From: Massiliimicrobium timonense
GTDB lineage: Bacteria; Bacillota_I; Bacilli_A; Erysipelotrichales; Coprobacillaceae
Direction: 5' to 3'
DNA length: 33,138 bases
Assembly: GCF_002160865.1 (NCBI RefSeq)
Contig: NZ_NFLJ01000036.1
Coordinates: forward strand, 1-33,138
Part shown: positions 17,809-27,173 of the stretch, piece by piece
How the letters are laid out: the number at the start of each line of letters is the position of its first letter
How positions within the stretch are numbered: position 1 is the first letter of the stretch
The notes under the pieces: generated by a model
What the model saw: only the letters and a program-made list of their open reading frames with translations
Told to the model about the DNA's origin: nothing
The model's database searches: none
Made by a program: the position numbers and the translations under genes

Positions 17809-18547
17809 GATGAATAACCTCCAATAAAGTCTGCATATCTTCTAAAGTGAGTTGTCCCGGTGCTGAAGATTGTCCTACACTGGCAAAAGTAATAGATGAA
17901 CCAACCATTTCTCCCACAATTCTTGTGATTTTTCCGATCTTTCCCATTGACATTGTCACAAGTGGTCTTGTGAGCCTTTGTGACATTTCCATTGTTGTAT
18001 TCAGTAATTGAATCACATCTTTAAAAGAAAAAGGCATAACAGCTATTTTACAAATATCTGCTCCCATAATTTCCATCTTTTCCAGACGCTCTTTCATTTC
18101 CATCACAGCTGGTGTTTTTTCAAAATCATGGTAAGACATCAACACCTTCACATGATTTTGATGAGCGATTTCAACCAACTGATAAACTAACATATTCCCA
18201 CTTTCCAGTTCAATATCTACAATATCAATACATCCACTTTGACATGCTGTTTGAACCAGTGATAAATATTCTTGATCACTCAGTTGAATGTGTCCACCCT
18301 CTTTTAAAGAACGATACGTCAATAAAAGTGGTAGATTCGTCTGTTGTCTTACCTGCAATAATAATTCATGAACTTGTTTCAAATCATGGATGTTTTCATA
18401 AAAATCAATTCTTAATTCAATAAGATCACAATTTTGTAGTTCTTGTATTTGCTGGATGATCTTTTCTGTTGTTGTTTCAACAACAGGAACACAAATTTTA
18501 GGTTTTCCTTCACCTATTGTTAATTGGCGTACCTGACATATTTTCAT
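17801..18547 (-). CDS. aroD: 3-dehydroquinate dehydratase, type I
   Basis: The 248-residue enzyme converts 3-dehydroquinate to 3-dehydroshikimate in the shikimate pathway. The class I Schiff-base active site is complete: LIELRIDF (42-49), SYHDF with catalytic H140, CKIAVMP with the imine-forming K167, and SVGQSSAPGQ (223-232) at the substrate loop. I chose the start at 18547 because AGGAGG stands six bases before it; an upstream ATG at 18571 has no such site. The gene overlaps the hydrolase upstream by 38 bases and the HD gene downstream by eight. No other shikimate gene is adjacent. Confidence 0.95.
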   Translation of the reverse strand: MKICQVRQLTIGEGKPKICVPVVETTTEKIIQQIQELQNCDLIELRIDFYENIHDLKQVHELLLQVRQQTNLPLLLTYRSLKEGGHIQLSDQEYLSLVQTACQSGCIDIVDIELESGNMLVYQLVEIAHQNHVKVLMSYHDFEKTPAVMEMKERLEKMEIMGADICKIAVMPFSFKDVIQLLNTTMEMSQRLTRPLVTMSMGKIGKITRIVGEMVGSSITFASVGQSSAPGQLTLEDMQTLLEVIHHD

Positions 18548-19238
18548 GACTTTCCTCCTGATGACAAGCATCTAAAAATAAACAAATTTCTTTCATCGTT
18601 TCTAAAAAAGAATCTCGTAATAAAAAATGATTGCCATGTTTTATTATTTTTTGAATACCATAAGGCAATGCTTTGGCTATTTGTTTTGTATCATATTCTT
18701 TAATCATATCAAATTCACCTGCCAAAATAAGAACAGGGATACGAATTTGATGTAATTGTTGATATTCAATCTGTGGTTGTGTTAACATCAATCGATACAA
18801 CTTCAATGTGAGTCTAGCTTTCTTTTGATATAATGCAAAAACAGCTAAACAAAGCATTTGTAAATAAAATGTTAATCGATAAAAAGATTTGATATAGCAA
18901 GGTTTGGTATTCGCCCCAATACTCACAACATGTTTTAAACGTAAATCACATTGAGCTAATAATAAAGCAATAATAGCTCCATCACTAAATCCAATGATAT
19001 CATAAGCTTCCAATTTTAATTCATCTACAACACCCATCACATCTTTAGCCATTTGTTGATAGGATAATTCCCCAGCGTGAATACTTTGACCATGATAACG
19101 TGAATCAATACAAATACATTGATACTGTTTTGATAACTGTAAAACAGCCTGATCAAATATATGATGGTCTTCCCCATTGCCATGTAAGAATACAATAGGA
19201 AAACCTTCTCCACTAATTTGATAATAAATATCTTTCAT
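18510..19238 (-). CDS. Alpha/beta hydrolase
   Basis: The 242-residue protein of the alpha/beta hydrolase fold has an oxyanion HGNGE (19-23), nucleophile elbow GFSDG with S85, catalytic aspartate in AGEFD (D177) and histidine in HGNHFLL (H204). It is cytoplasmic and probably an esterase or related hydrolase with no identifiable substrate. The nucleophile motif GFSDG recalls hydrolases of the MhpC/BioH type. It is the first gene of the operon with aroD, with a good promoter and AAAGGTG upstream. Its last 12 codons overlap aroD. Confidence 0.88.
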   Translation of the reverse strand: MKDIYYQISGEGFPIVFLHGNGEDHHIFDQAVLQLSKQYQCICIDSRYHGQSIHAGELSYQQMAKDVMGVVDELKLEAYDIIGFSDGAIIALLLAQCDLRLKHVVSIGANTKPCYIKSFYRLTFYLQMLCLAVFALYQKKARLTLKLYRLMLTQPQIEYQQLHQIRIPVLILAGEFDMIKEYDTKQIAKALPYGIQKIIKHGNHFLLRDSFLETMKEICLFLDACHQEESHENMSGTPINNR

Positions 19239-19256
19239 TTCTATTCACCTTTTATC

Positions 19257-19285
19257 ATTATAATCATTTTTTCTTGTTGAGTAAA
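19257..19285 (-). promoter_or_regulatory. Sigma-A promoter of the hydrolase-aroD operon
   Basis: On the minus strand TTTACT (19280-19285) and TATAAT (19257-19262) are separated by exactly 17 bp, close upstream of the hydrolase start. Confidence 0.65.
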
Positions 19286-19427
19286 ACACTTTCTTTAAAA
19301 CAAGTCAAATGAGATAGAAAAAATGAGAAAACACGGACGTTTTTCAACATATAAATTTCTTTTTTATGGGAAATATATTATATGTATTTTTATATGTTTA
19401 ACACGATTTAGACTGTCTAATAATATA

Positions 19428-19456
19428 TTAAACAAACTTTGTATTTGTGCTATAAT
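19428..19456 (+). promoter_or_regulatory. Extended -10 promoter of the AlbA_2-domain gene
   Basis: TGCTATAAT (19448-19456) is a perfect extended -10 element; TTAAAC (19428-19433) lies 17 bp upstream as a weak -35. The gene start is 41 bases downstream. Confidence 0.7.
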
Positions 19457-19497
19457 TAATCATAAATAAGAAAACATAAAGATGAGGAGTGATTCAG

Positions 19498-20946
19498 ATG
19501 GATATAAAAAAACTGATTGCTGATACAGAAAATAAAAATATTGAATTTAAAGAAACGTTACCTAATAATAGTCAAAAATATATTAAAACCGTTGTTGCTT
19601 TTGCAAATGGTATTGGTGGAAAAATTATTTTTGGTGTTAGCGATGATACTAGAAAAATTGTTGGAATTGAAAAAGAAAAGGCATTTAAAGTTGTTGATGC
19701 AATTACAAATGCAATATCTGATAGTTGTGAACCTGCAATTATTCCCGATATTTATTTAAAAACAATTGATGAAAAAACTTTAATTATCGTAGAAATTGAC
19801 GCAGAAAGACAAAGACCTTACTATTTAAAATCTTTAGGTAAAGAAAATGGAACTTATGTAAGAATAGCGGGTACTACAAGACTTGCAGATGAAGCTATGA
19901 TTAAAGAACTGACATTCGAAGGAAATAATCGTTGTTTTGATCAATCTATCTGTTTAGGATTAGAAATCACAAATGAAGATATCATCAAATTATGCAATTC
20001 TTTAAAAGAAGTAGCATTAAGAAATGCACCCGATTCGCTAAAACACACAATAAAGGATGTTACAGAAAAGCAACTTGTTTCTTGGGGAATATTAATTGAA
20101 AAGGAAGGAAAATTTTTTCCAACAAATGCATATGCCATATTAACAGGTAATGAAGCATTTCCAATGCATATTCAATGTGGATTATTCAAAGGAAATAATA
20201 GAGCGATTTTCGTGGATAAAAGAGAACTAAACGGACCAATTTATGAACAAATAGAAGAAGCTTATCAATTTGTTTTACGAAATATTCATCTTGGTGCAAA
20301 AATTAAAGGTGTTTATCGACAAGATGTATACGAAATACCTCCAGAAAGTATCAGAGAGTTAATTATTAATGCTGCAATCCATCGTAGTTATCTTGATAGA
20401 AATAACATTCAAATCGCAATTTATGATGATCGTTTAGAAGTAACTTCTCCTGGAAAACTCGCTATGGGTCAAACAATAGATAAAATGAAAGATGGTTATT
20501 CTAAGATTCGTAATGAAGCTTTAGCCAATGCTTTTTCTTATATGAATTTAATTGAGCATTGGGGCAGTGGAATCCCTCGTATTATTAACACAGTTTTAAA
20601 CGCCGGGTTAAAAGAACCAGAGTTTATTGGTGGAGATATTGACTTAAGAATTAATATTTATAGAAGTCAAATTCATGATACTGACCTTGATGACCTTAAT
20701 GTTGACCTTGATGACCTTAATGTTGACCTTGATGACCTTAATGTTGACCTTGATTATCAATCAATGAACCTATTAAAACTTATTCATAAATATCCAACAT
20801 TGACTTATAAAGAATATGGATTAAGGTTAAATATTTCTGAAGCAACCGTAAAAAGATTATTTAATAAATTGAAATCATCTAAGATAGTCAAACGTGAGGG
20901 TTCATCTCGAAACGGAAAGTGGATCATCAACAAGAAATCACTTTAA
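19498..20946 (+). CDS. AlbA_2 (Schlafen-like) domain regulator with ATPase-like and winged-helix parts
   Basis: The 482-residue protein begins with an AlbA_2 domain (E-x-K-E in NIEFKE near 15-20, then FANGIGGKIIFGVSDD). A COG2865-type HATPase_c_4-like part follows (ELIINAAIHRSYLDRNN, IYDDRLEVTSPGKL, EHWGSGIPRI). After it comes an acidic linker made of three perfect DLDDLNV repeats, then a C-terminal winged-helix-like segment (EYGLRLNISEATVKRLFNKL). Such proteins are taken to be DNA-binding regulators, and some lie in defence islands; the role here is unknown. The start is ATG 19498, with GAGGAG eight bases upstream. It is a lone gene with its own promoter and terminator between two opposite-facing operons. 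Confidence 0.85.
   Translation: MDIKKLIADTENKNIEFKETLPNNSQKYIKTVVAFANGIGGKIIFGVSDDTRKIVGIEKEKAFKVVDAITNAISDSCEPAIIPDIYLKTIDEKTLIIVEIDAERQRPYYLKSLGKENGTYVRIAGTTRLADEAMIKELTFEGNNRCFDQSICLGLEITNEDIIKLCNSLKEVALRNAPDSLKHTIKDVTEKQLVSWGILIEKEGKFFPTNAYAILTGNEAFPMHIQCGLFKGNNRAIFVDKRELNGPIYEQIEEAYQFVLRNIHLGAKIKGVYRQDVYEIPPESIRELIINAAIHRSYLDRNNIQIAIYDDRLEVTSPGKLAMGQTIDKMKDGYSKIRNEALANAFSYMNLIEHWGSGIPRIINTVLNAGLKEPEFIGGDIDLRINIYRSQIHDTDLDDLNVDLDDLNVDLDDLNVDLDYQSMNLLKLIHKYPTLTYKEYGLRLNISEATVKRLFNKLKSSKIVKREGSSRNGKWIINKKSL
20683..20754 (+). repeat. 21-bp perfect in-frame tandem repeat
   Basis: The 21-base unit starting GACCTTGATGACCTTAATG occurs three times (20683-20703, 20704-20724, 20725-20745), plus nine bases of a fourth. 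Each unit encodes DLDDLNV, so copy-number change would keep the reading frame and alter only linker length. Confidence 0.95.
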
Positions 20947-20952
20947 TTTTAT

Positions 20953-20996
20953 AAAGAACCACATTATTTAAATACTATGATAATGTAGGTTCTTTT
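20953..20996 (+). terminator. Terminator of the AlbA_2-domain gene
   Basis: A long stem (AAAGAACC pairing with GGTTCTTT, extended by ACATTAT with ATAATGT around one bulged A) is followed by five T, just after the stop codon. Confidence 0.85.
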
Positions 20997-21203
20997 TATA
21001 TAAGTTAATGAAAGTATAAAATAAATATTTATCAGCTTCGTTAATATGTTTATACAGACAAGCATTCTTACTCACTTGCTTACATAATTCCACTGTATGT
21101 TAGTTTCCAGACTGCATTTCTATTATACAAGATGTTTTCACATAATCCCTACAGTCAATCTTTTTTGATTATAGACCATCTATATAGATTTTATTGCACA
21201 CAA
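20997..21203. other. Intergenic sequence between convergent genes
   Basis: About 200 bases with no open frame, RNA or repeat that I can support. It may be a relic of removed sequence. Confidence 0.35.
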
Positions 21204-21227
21204 AAACAAGCTCAAAAGAGCTTGTTT
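21204..21227 (-). terminator. Terminator of the argS-rpoE unit
   Basis: A 10-bp perfect stem AAACAAGCTC/GAGCTTGTTT with a 4-base loop is followed on the minus strand by a T-run. It overlaps the rpoE stop codon. Confidence 0.85.
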
Positions 21228-21558
21228 AATTATAATCATCTTCAATTAAACCATCGTCACCATCATCATCTGATGTATCTTCTTCATCATCTGCATAAAT
21301 ATCATTCATATCAATATGCACTTCATCAAACTTATGACGACTTCTTAAATCCCAGCGATTTTCTCCTACTGTAATAAAACGTCCATCTAACGTTATATTT
21401 GTATAAAACAATGATTCATTTTCTTCCTGATTATTTTGATCAAAACCTTTAATTTCAGAAACTTCCTGCCATAATTTATAAAAATCTACCGGTTTTTTCT
21501 TTTTTGTCATCAAATCATAGGCAACATCTACCATTGAACTCTGTTTATAATCAACCAT
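21226..21558 (-). CDS. rpoE: DNA-directed RNA polymerase subunit delta
   Basis: The 110-residue protein has an N-terminal HARE-HTH domain (MVDVAYDLM, FYKLWQEVSEIKG, NITLDGRFITVGENRWDLRSRHKFDEV) and a strongly acidic, low-complexity C-terminal tail (about 88-108). This is the signature of Firmicute RNA polymerase delta. It binds core polymerase and helps recycle it and respond to initiating nucleotide levels. The tail is shorter than in Bacillus. Its ribosome binding site includes the stop of argS, so the two are translated as a unit. The pyrG gene that often follows in other Firmicutes is not here. Confidence 0.92.
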   Translation of the reverse strand: MVDYKQSSMVDVAYDLMTKKKKPVDFYKLWQEVSEIKGFDQNNQEENESLFYTNITLDGRFITVGENRWDLRSRHKFDEVHIDMNDIYADDEEDTSDDDGDDGLIEDDYN

Positions 21559-21567
21559 AATATCCTC

Positions 21568-23229
21568 CTACATTTTTTCTGGTGCTTCAACACCAATTAA
21601 ATTTAATGCATTCTTTAAAGTGATTTGTGTTGCTTTTACTAAAGCTAATCTTTGTGATGATAAATCTAAATGATTTTCATCAATAACATAACAATCATTA
21701 TAGAACGAATGGAATAATTGTGCAAGTTTTTGAATATAATTTGCGATTTTATGAGGTGCTCTTTGTTTTGCACTTTCAACAATTTCATTTCTAAATTCAT
21801 TGATATGTTTAACAAGTTCAATTTCTTTTTCATGGACAAGTAATTCATAATGATCAGCCATTTCAATTCCTGCCTGAGCTGCCTGTCTTTCAATAGAGCA
21901 CATTCTAGCATGGGCATATTGTGCATAATAGACAGGATTATCATTTGATTTTGACTTAGCAAGTGATAAATCAAAATCAAATGGTGAACTTGCTGCTTTA
22001 GATACAAAGAAATAACGTGTAGCATCCACACCAATATCTTCAATTAAATCCTTAATTGTCACTGCATTTCCCGTACGCTTACTCATTTTCACAACTTCTC
22101 CATTTTCAACCATACGAACCATCTGCATAATATCAATGTTTAACTGATCAGCATTATATCCTAAAGCTTGAATAGCTGCTTTCATACGTTGAATATAACC
22201 ATGATGATCAGCACCTAATAAATCCACCAAATATTCATAACCACGATCTAACTTATTTAAATGATATGCAATATCAGGTGTTAAATATGTATAACTTCCA
22301 TCACTTTTGATAAGGACACGATCTTTATCATCACCAAATTCAGTTGATTTAAACCATAAAGCACCATCACTTTCATAAGTATATCCTTGATCTTTTAATT
22401 TTTGAATGGTTGGTTCAATCTTATTATTTTCATATAATGAAGTTTCACTAAACCAGACATCATGAACAACTCTAAATTCTTTTAATATATCTTTAATTTT
22501 TTGTAATTCATGTTCTGTTCCAATTTTTCTAAAATAAGCAATGGCTTCTTCTTGAGAAACATTTAAAAAACGATCGCCATATTCTTCCTTTAAGTTTTCA
22601 GCAATCTGTATAATATCTGCACCATGATATCCATCTTCAGGTAACTTGGCTTCTTTACCAAAAGTCTGTAAATATCTGGCATATAAAGACAACGCTAAAT
22701 TCGTAATCTGATTTCCTGCATCATTAATATAATACTCACTTGTGACATCATAACCAGCTGCTTTCATGATACGACAGATACTATCACCAACAGCAGCCCC
22801 CTTCGCATGTCCTAAATGAAGATCTCCAGTAGGATTCGCTGATACAAATTCAATATTATATCGAATACCCTGTCCATAATCAGAACAACCAAAATGATCC
22901 TGTTCAGTTAAAACTTCCTGAATAACTGAAGTCATTGCATCTTTTCTTAAAAACAAGTTAATAAATCCCGGACCTGCCATTTCTACATGTTCAATATGTC
23001 CTGCTTCTAAATCTAATGCATCAATCACAGCTTGTGCAATCTCGCGAGGATTTCTTCTTAACACTTTTGTAAGTTGCATCGCAATATTTGTCGAATAATC
23101 ACCATGTGCTTTATCTTTAGGAATTTCTATTACAATTTGTTCAAGTGGATAATCTTCCACAAATTTTAAATCAACAACCGCTTTTTGTATGACCTTCTTT
23201 AATGAAAGTTCTATTTTATTAATTGCCAT
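21568..23229 (-). CDS. argS: Arginyl-tRNA synthetase
   Basis: The 553-residue, full-length class I synthetase charges tRNA-Arg with arginine. It has the N-terminal Add-1 domain, the FVSANPTGDLHLGHAKGA segment with HLGH (138-141) as the HIGH motif, the KMSKR loop (381-385), and a C-terminal anticodon-binding domain from about 430. It starts at 23229 after GAAGGAGG, downstream of a recognisable promoter. It lies between cls and rpoE in one direction. The order DUF1934-argS-rpoE recalls the conserved ywiB-argS-rpoE group of other Firmicutes, here with cls inserted. Confidence 0.97.
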   Translation of the reverse strand: MAINKIELSLKKVIQKAVVDLKFVEDYPLEQIVIEIPKDKAHGDYSTNIAMQLTKVLRRNPREIAQAVIDALDLEAGHIEHVEMAGPGFINLFLRKDAMTSVIQEVLTEQDHFGCSDYGQGIRYNIEFVSANPTGDLHLGHAKGAAVGDSICRIMKAAGYDVTSEYYINDAGNQITNLALSLYARYLQTFGKEAKLPEDGYHGADIIQIAENLKEEYGDRFLNVSQEEAIAYFRKIGTEHELQKIKDILKEFRVVHDVWFSETSLYENNKIEPTIQKLKDQGYTYESDGALWFKSTEFGDDKDRVLIKSDGSYTYLTPDIAYHLNKLDRGYEYLVDLLGADHHGYIQRMKAAIQALGYNADQLNIDIMQMVRMVENGEVVKMSKRTGNAVTIKDLIEDIGVDATRYFFVSKAASSPFDFDLSLAKSKSNDNPVYYAQYAHARMCSIERQAAQAGIEMADHYELLVHEKEIELVKHINEFRNEIVESAKQRAPHKIANYIQKLAQLFHSFYNDCYVIDENHLDLSSQRLALVKATQITLKNALNLIGVEAPEKM

Positions 23230-23257
23230 GGTACCCTCCTTCTTCCATACTTTTAAT

Positions 23258-23285
23258 ACAATATCATATTTAACGATATAGTCAA
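23258..23285 (-). promoter_or_regulatory. Sigma-A promoter of argS-rpoE
   Basis: On the minus strand TTGACT (23280-23285) and TATTGT (23258-23263) are 16 bp apart, in the gap between the cls stop and the argS start. There is no terminator in between, so read-through from cls is also possible. Confidence 0.65.
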
Positions 23286-23293
23286 CATTTTTT

Positions 23294-24799
23294 CTACATT
23301 AAAGGTGCAAATAATCTTAAAATAGCTTCATATATTCCTTTGAAACGACGACTCTCACTGAGTGTGACTTTTTGTGATAAGGCAAAGGTTTCCTGAAAAT
23401 CACGTGAAATCTCTTGAATGACAGACTTTTGTGTCAACATGATGTTACATTCAAAATGTAAATAAAGGCTACGATAATCGAAATTAATCGTTCCAACAGT
23501 GGCAATTCTCTGGTCACATAAAACCATTTTCGCATGTAAAAAACCTGGTTGATATTCATAGAATTCTACACCAGCTTTCATTAAAGAATAATAATAAGAA
23601 CGTGTCACGTGATATACATTTTTCTTATCAGGAATACCCGGTGTAATAATATGAACACGAACACCTTTTTTTCTTGCCAATAAAAAAGCCTTCATCATCG
23701 TATCATCAATAATAAAATAAGGTGTCATAATCCATATCTCATTTTGTGCCTGATTAATCATATTTAAATAAATATGTTCTCCCGTTTCTTCATGATCCAC
23801 AGGTGAATCACCATAAACAACCACATAACCATCATTTTGGATGGGTGGTAAAATCTCTGGAAGATAAAGCAAATAATTTTGATCTTGATGTCGATAAGCA
23901 TTCCATGTTGATAAAAACATCGTTGTCAGATTCCAGACACCTTTTCCCTCTAAACGCATTCCTGTATCCTTCCAATGACCAAAACGCATTTTCACATTGA
24001 TATACTCATCAGCCAGATTAAAACCACCACTATAACCAATATATCCATCAATAATACATATTTTACGATGATCACGATGATTCATCGCAACCGATAAAAA
24101 AGGAACAAAAGGATTAAAGACAACACATTGTATACCCATCTTTTCCAGTTCTTTTTCAAAATGATAAGGCAAAGTTGTCAAACTTCCTACATCATCATAT
24201 ATCAAACGAACTTCAACACCCTCTTGAACCTTTCTTTTCAGTAAATCTAAAATCTGTTGAAACATCAAACCTTGAGAAACAATAAAATATTCCATAAAAA
24301 TATATCTTTTCGCTTCTTTAATATCCTTCAACAAATCCCTATAACAATAATCTCCTAAAGAATAATAACGACATTGTGTCTGTAAATATGTTCCATATCC
24401 TAAATCAGATAAATAATGCAAACCATCTTTTTTATCTGGATCTAAACAATCACAGACATCATCTTCTAAAATCATATAAGGACGCATTTCATCCATAACA
24501 GGTTCTAACATTTTTCTAATCTTTCTCGATGGTTTCTTATTTCCAATGCATAAATATAATAATCCTCCAAACATAGGAAACAATAAAATGACAATAATCC
24601 ACACTGTTTTATATGAAGGATTTTCATCTTTACTCACTAAACCTAAAACCACAAGAAAACTGATAATATACATCAAAGGATAAATCCATGAATAATGTGT
24701 CCATAATTCCCTGCCTGCAAAAATTATCCAAATCATCTGTAGAAAGATACATATACTAAAAATAAAAATACGATTTAAAAAAATCTTGAGAAACTTCAT
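23294..24799 (-). CDS. cls: Cardiolipin synthase
   Basis: The 501-residue membrane enzyme has two or three N-terminal helices (about 5-28, 38-55 and 66-84) and two phospholipase-D HKD motifs. The first is H244-R-K246 with D251 (DHRKICIIDG) and the second H422-A-K424 with D429 (FLHAKMVLCD). It joins two phosphatidylglycerol molecules to make cardiolipin and glycerol at the cytoplasmic membrane. Length and layout are standard for bacterial Cls. The start overlaps the DUF1934 stop by four bases, so the genes are coupled, an unusual place for cls within the argS group. Confidence 0.95.
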   Translation of the reverse strand: MKFLKIFLNRIFIFSICIFLQMIWIIFAGRELWTHYSWIYPLMYIISFLVVLGLVSKDENPSYKTVWIIVILLFPMFGGLLYLCIGNKKPSRKIRKMLEPVMDEMRPYMILEDDVCDCLDPDKKDGLHYLSDLGYGTYLQTQCRYYSLGDYCYRDLLKDIKEAKRYIFMEYFIVSQGLMFQQILDLLKRKVQEGVEVRLIYDDVGSLTTLPYHFEKELEKMGIQCVVFNPFVPFLSVAMNHRDHRKICIIDGYIGYSGGFNLADEYINVKMRFGHWKDTGMRLEGKGVWNLTTMFLSTWNAYRHQDQNYLLYLPEILPPIQNDGYVVVYGDSPVDHEETGEHIYLNMINQAQNEIWIMTPYFIIDDTMMKAFLLARKKGVRVHIITPGIPDKKNVYHVTRSYYYSLMKAGVEFYEYQPGFLHAKMVLCDQRIATVGTINFDYRSLYLHFECNIMLTQKSVIQEISRDFQETFALSQKVTLSESRRFKGIYEAILRLFAPLM

Positions 24800-25191
24800 G
24801 CATCCACCTTTATGGGATAATCTTTAAGCGTAATCATAATATAAACCATAGAAATCATTCCTTGATGATCATATAAGGCATATTTCATTTGAATCATCTG
24901 TGAAGATGCTTTAAATTTCAGAAGTTCTGTTTTTAATTCCACTGTTCCATAAGGTAATTGATAATGATTCCATACCTTCTTTTCCTTATGAAATCTTAAC
25001 AGTGAATCTCCATTTTGTAGATGAACTTCAACCTCATCAAAAGAAATTTGAATCTTTCCCTGATCTGTTTGAAAATGTAGTCTTGTTTTTTGACCATAAT
25101 CAATCCATCCGTCCACTTTATATTCTATAGTCTGTTTTTCATCACCTTGTTTAAAAATAGCTTTATAATGAACTTGTTTTGTTTGATTCAT
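24796..25191 (-). CDS. DUF1934 (YwiB-like) protein
   Basis: The 131-residue protein, beginning MNQTKQVHYKAIF, is mostly alternating hydrophobic/polar stretches. It appears to be a small beta-barrel resembling YwiB of Bacillus (DUF1934, calycin-like). Its function is not known. The sequence shows YKVDGWIDYG, KIQISFDEVEVHL, LPYGTVELKTELL and a C-terminal MVYIMITLKDYPI. I chose the start at 25191, with GGTGA close upstream; an upstream ATG at 25209 lies in the ribosome-binding region itself. The position before argS (with cls between) matches the synteny of YwiB and supports the call. Confidence 0.8.
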   Translation of the reverse strand: MNQTKQVHYKAIFKQGDEKQTIEYKVDGWIDYGQKTRLHFQTDQGKIQISFDEVEVHLQNGDSLLRFHKEKKVWNHYQLPYGTVELKTELLKFKASSQMIQMKYALYDHQGMISMVYIMITLKDYPIKVDA

Positions 25192-25301
25192 TTTTATCAC
25201 CGCCTCCATTATATCAAAATTTGAAAAGAAAAGTCACGTTTTATTTCTCCAATGAATAGAATGATCTTTTTCGGCAAGAATGAAAGAATGAGGTGATGGA
25301 C

Positions 25302-27173
25302 ATGAAAAAAATAATCAAGTGGTTAAGAAGAATTGTCATTGCAGGTTTTGTTTTTATGATCTGTGTTTATTCAATCAGTTATTTCATTGAAGCCCCCGAT
25401 TTAAATGGTGGCCATATTATCAGAATGTATGATCAAAATCAAAAATTATTTTATCAATCTCAACAACAAAGCAATGATGTCGCCTTAAAAGATGTATCAC
25501 CTTATTTTTTAAAAAGCATTGTCGCCATTGAAGATCATCGTTTTTATGAACATCGTGGTTTTGATCCAGTTGGTATTTTACGTGCCATAAAAGCCAATAT
25601 CAGTGCTAAAAGTCATGTCGAAGGAGCCAGTACACTATCCCAGCAATATGCTCGATTAATGTTTTTAAACAATGAGAAAACATGGTCAAGAAAAATACAA
25701 GAAGCCTTCTTAACAGTTCGTTTAGAAACCCATTATAATAAAGATACCATCTTACAAGGCTATATCAATACTGTTTATTTTGGTCATGGTATTTATGGTA
25801 TTCAAAATGCCAGTCTTTATTACTTTAATAAAAAACCTATAGACCTAGATTTAAATGAAGCCAGTATGTTAGCAGGTGTGATTAATGGTCCAGAATATTA
25901 TTCACCTTTTAAAGATTTAAAAGCAGCCAAAGCAAGACAAAAAATCGTTTTAGATGCTTTAGTAGAAGAAAAACAAATTACACAACAAATTGCGAATCAA
26001 ACATATTCAACACCATTTCAATTGAATCCCCACCCATCTTCTACTATTCAATGTCCCTATCCCTATTATCGAGATTGTGTAATTAATGAATTAAAAACAC
26101 TGGGGTTTTATACTGATGAATATGTCAATCAGGGATTGAATATTCAAACAACATTAGATACTCAAATTCAACAACAACTCAATGATGTTGTAGAAAAACA
26201 AATGAAAGATCGTGATGAACTAGAAGTCGCCAGTATTATCCTTAACACCCAAACATCAGGTGTTTTGGCTTTGGTTGGTGGTAAAGATTATGCGACATCA
26301 CAATTCAATCGTGCAACTCAGGCTTCTCGTCAAGTTGGTTCAACCATGAAACCTTTACTTTACTATATTGCTTTAGAAAATGGCTTTACACCGACAACCA
26401 AATTCAAAAGTGAACCGACAACATTTCAATTAGAAAATGGAAAAACATATACTCCTACCAATTTCAACAAAAAATATGCCTATGGTGATGTTACAATGGC
26501 ACAGGCAATCGCTCTTAGTGATAATATTTATGCAGTTAAAACGCATATGTTTTTAGGAGAACAGGCACTCGTTAATACACTCACATCATTTGGATACCAG
26601 CATATCTCTCCTCATCCCTCACTGGCCTTAGGGACACTTAATACCAATATCTATGATTTTTCATCCATTTATACAACATTGGCTCATCAAGGCATTTATA
26701 ATGAAGTTCACACCATTACTAAAATCACCAATAACAATGGAGATGTCTTATATGAATATGAGCCTCAAAACAAACAATTACTTCAACAAGATACTTGTCT
26801 TATGATTAGTCAATTACTAACTGCTCCCTTTGAAAAATCATTTCAATCCTATGCCAGTCCCACAATGATGAATTATCCTGTTAAAACAAAGTTTGCTGTA
26901 AAAACCGGTTCTACACCTTACGATTCTTTATGTGCCGGTTACAATCCTCAATATACCCTTTTAAGCTGGGTGGGATATGATGATAACCGAGAAATGAATA
27001 TGACTTCAGATACCCGTATTCCTAAAGTCATTTTCCAGACAATGGCAAATGAGCTGCAAAAAGAAAATCTATGGTATGAACCAACGGACACACTTCAAGT
27101 CAAACCTATCAATCCTATCACTGGCGATTATCAGGAAAACGGTCTTGTTTTCTGGTTTAAGGAATCCTCTTAA
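25302..27173 (+). CDS. Class A penicillin-binding protein (PBP1A-like)
   Basis: The 623-residue protein has an N-terminal membrane anchor (about 11-28). A GT51 glycosyltransferase domain follows with AIEDHRFYEHRGFD (catalytic E77), EGASTLSQQYA and AGVINGPEYYSP. The transpeptidase domain has active-site S347-T-M-K350, S406-D-N408 and K534-T-G536. It polymerises glycan strands and cross-links peptides of peptidoglycan outside the membrane. It has no PASTA or long C-terminal extension, so it is at the shorter end of the class. I start it at ATG 25302 with AGGTG six bases upstream; two in-frame alternatives lie at 25293 and 25296. It is transcribed divergently from DUF1934. Confidence 0.95.
   Translation: MKKIIKWLRRIVIAGFVFMICVYSISYFIEAPDLNGGHIIRMYDQNQKLFYQSQQQSNDVALKDVSPYFLKSIVAIEDHRFYEHRGFDPVGILRAIKANISAKSHVEGASTLSQQYARLMFLNNEKTWSRKIQEAFLTVRLETHYNKDTILQGYINTVYFGHGIYGIQNASLYYFNKKPIDLDLNEASMLAGVINGPEYYSPFKDLKAAKARQKIVLDALVEEKQITQQIANQTYSTPFQLNPHPSSTIQCPYPYYRDCVINELKTLGFYTDEYVNQGLNIQTTLDTQIQQQLNDVVEKQMKDRDELEVASIILNTQTSGVLALVGGKDYATSQFNRATQASRQVGSTMKPLLYYIALENGFTPTTKFKSEPTTFQLENGKTYTPTNFNKKYAYGDVTMAQAIALSDNIYAVKTHMFLGEQALVNTLTSFGYQHISPHPSLALGTLNTNIYDFSSIYTTLAHQGIYNEVHTITKITNNNGDVLYEYEPQNKQLLQQDTCLMISQLLTAPFEKSFQSYASPTMMNYPVKTKFAVKTGSTPYDSLCAGYNPQYTLLSWVGYDDNREMNMTSDTRIPKVIFQTMANELQKENLWYEPTDTLQVKPINPITGDYQENGLVFWFKESS

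Noticed and set aside
20683-20754. Possible CRISPR-like array
   Set aside because: The units are contiguous without spacers and encode a regular heptapeptide in frame, so it is a coding tandem repeat.
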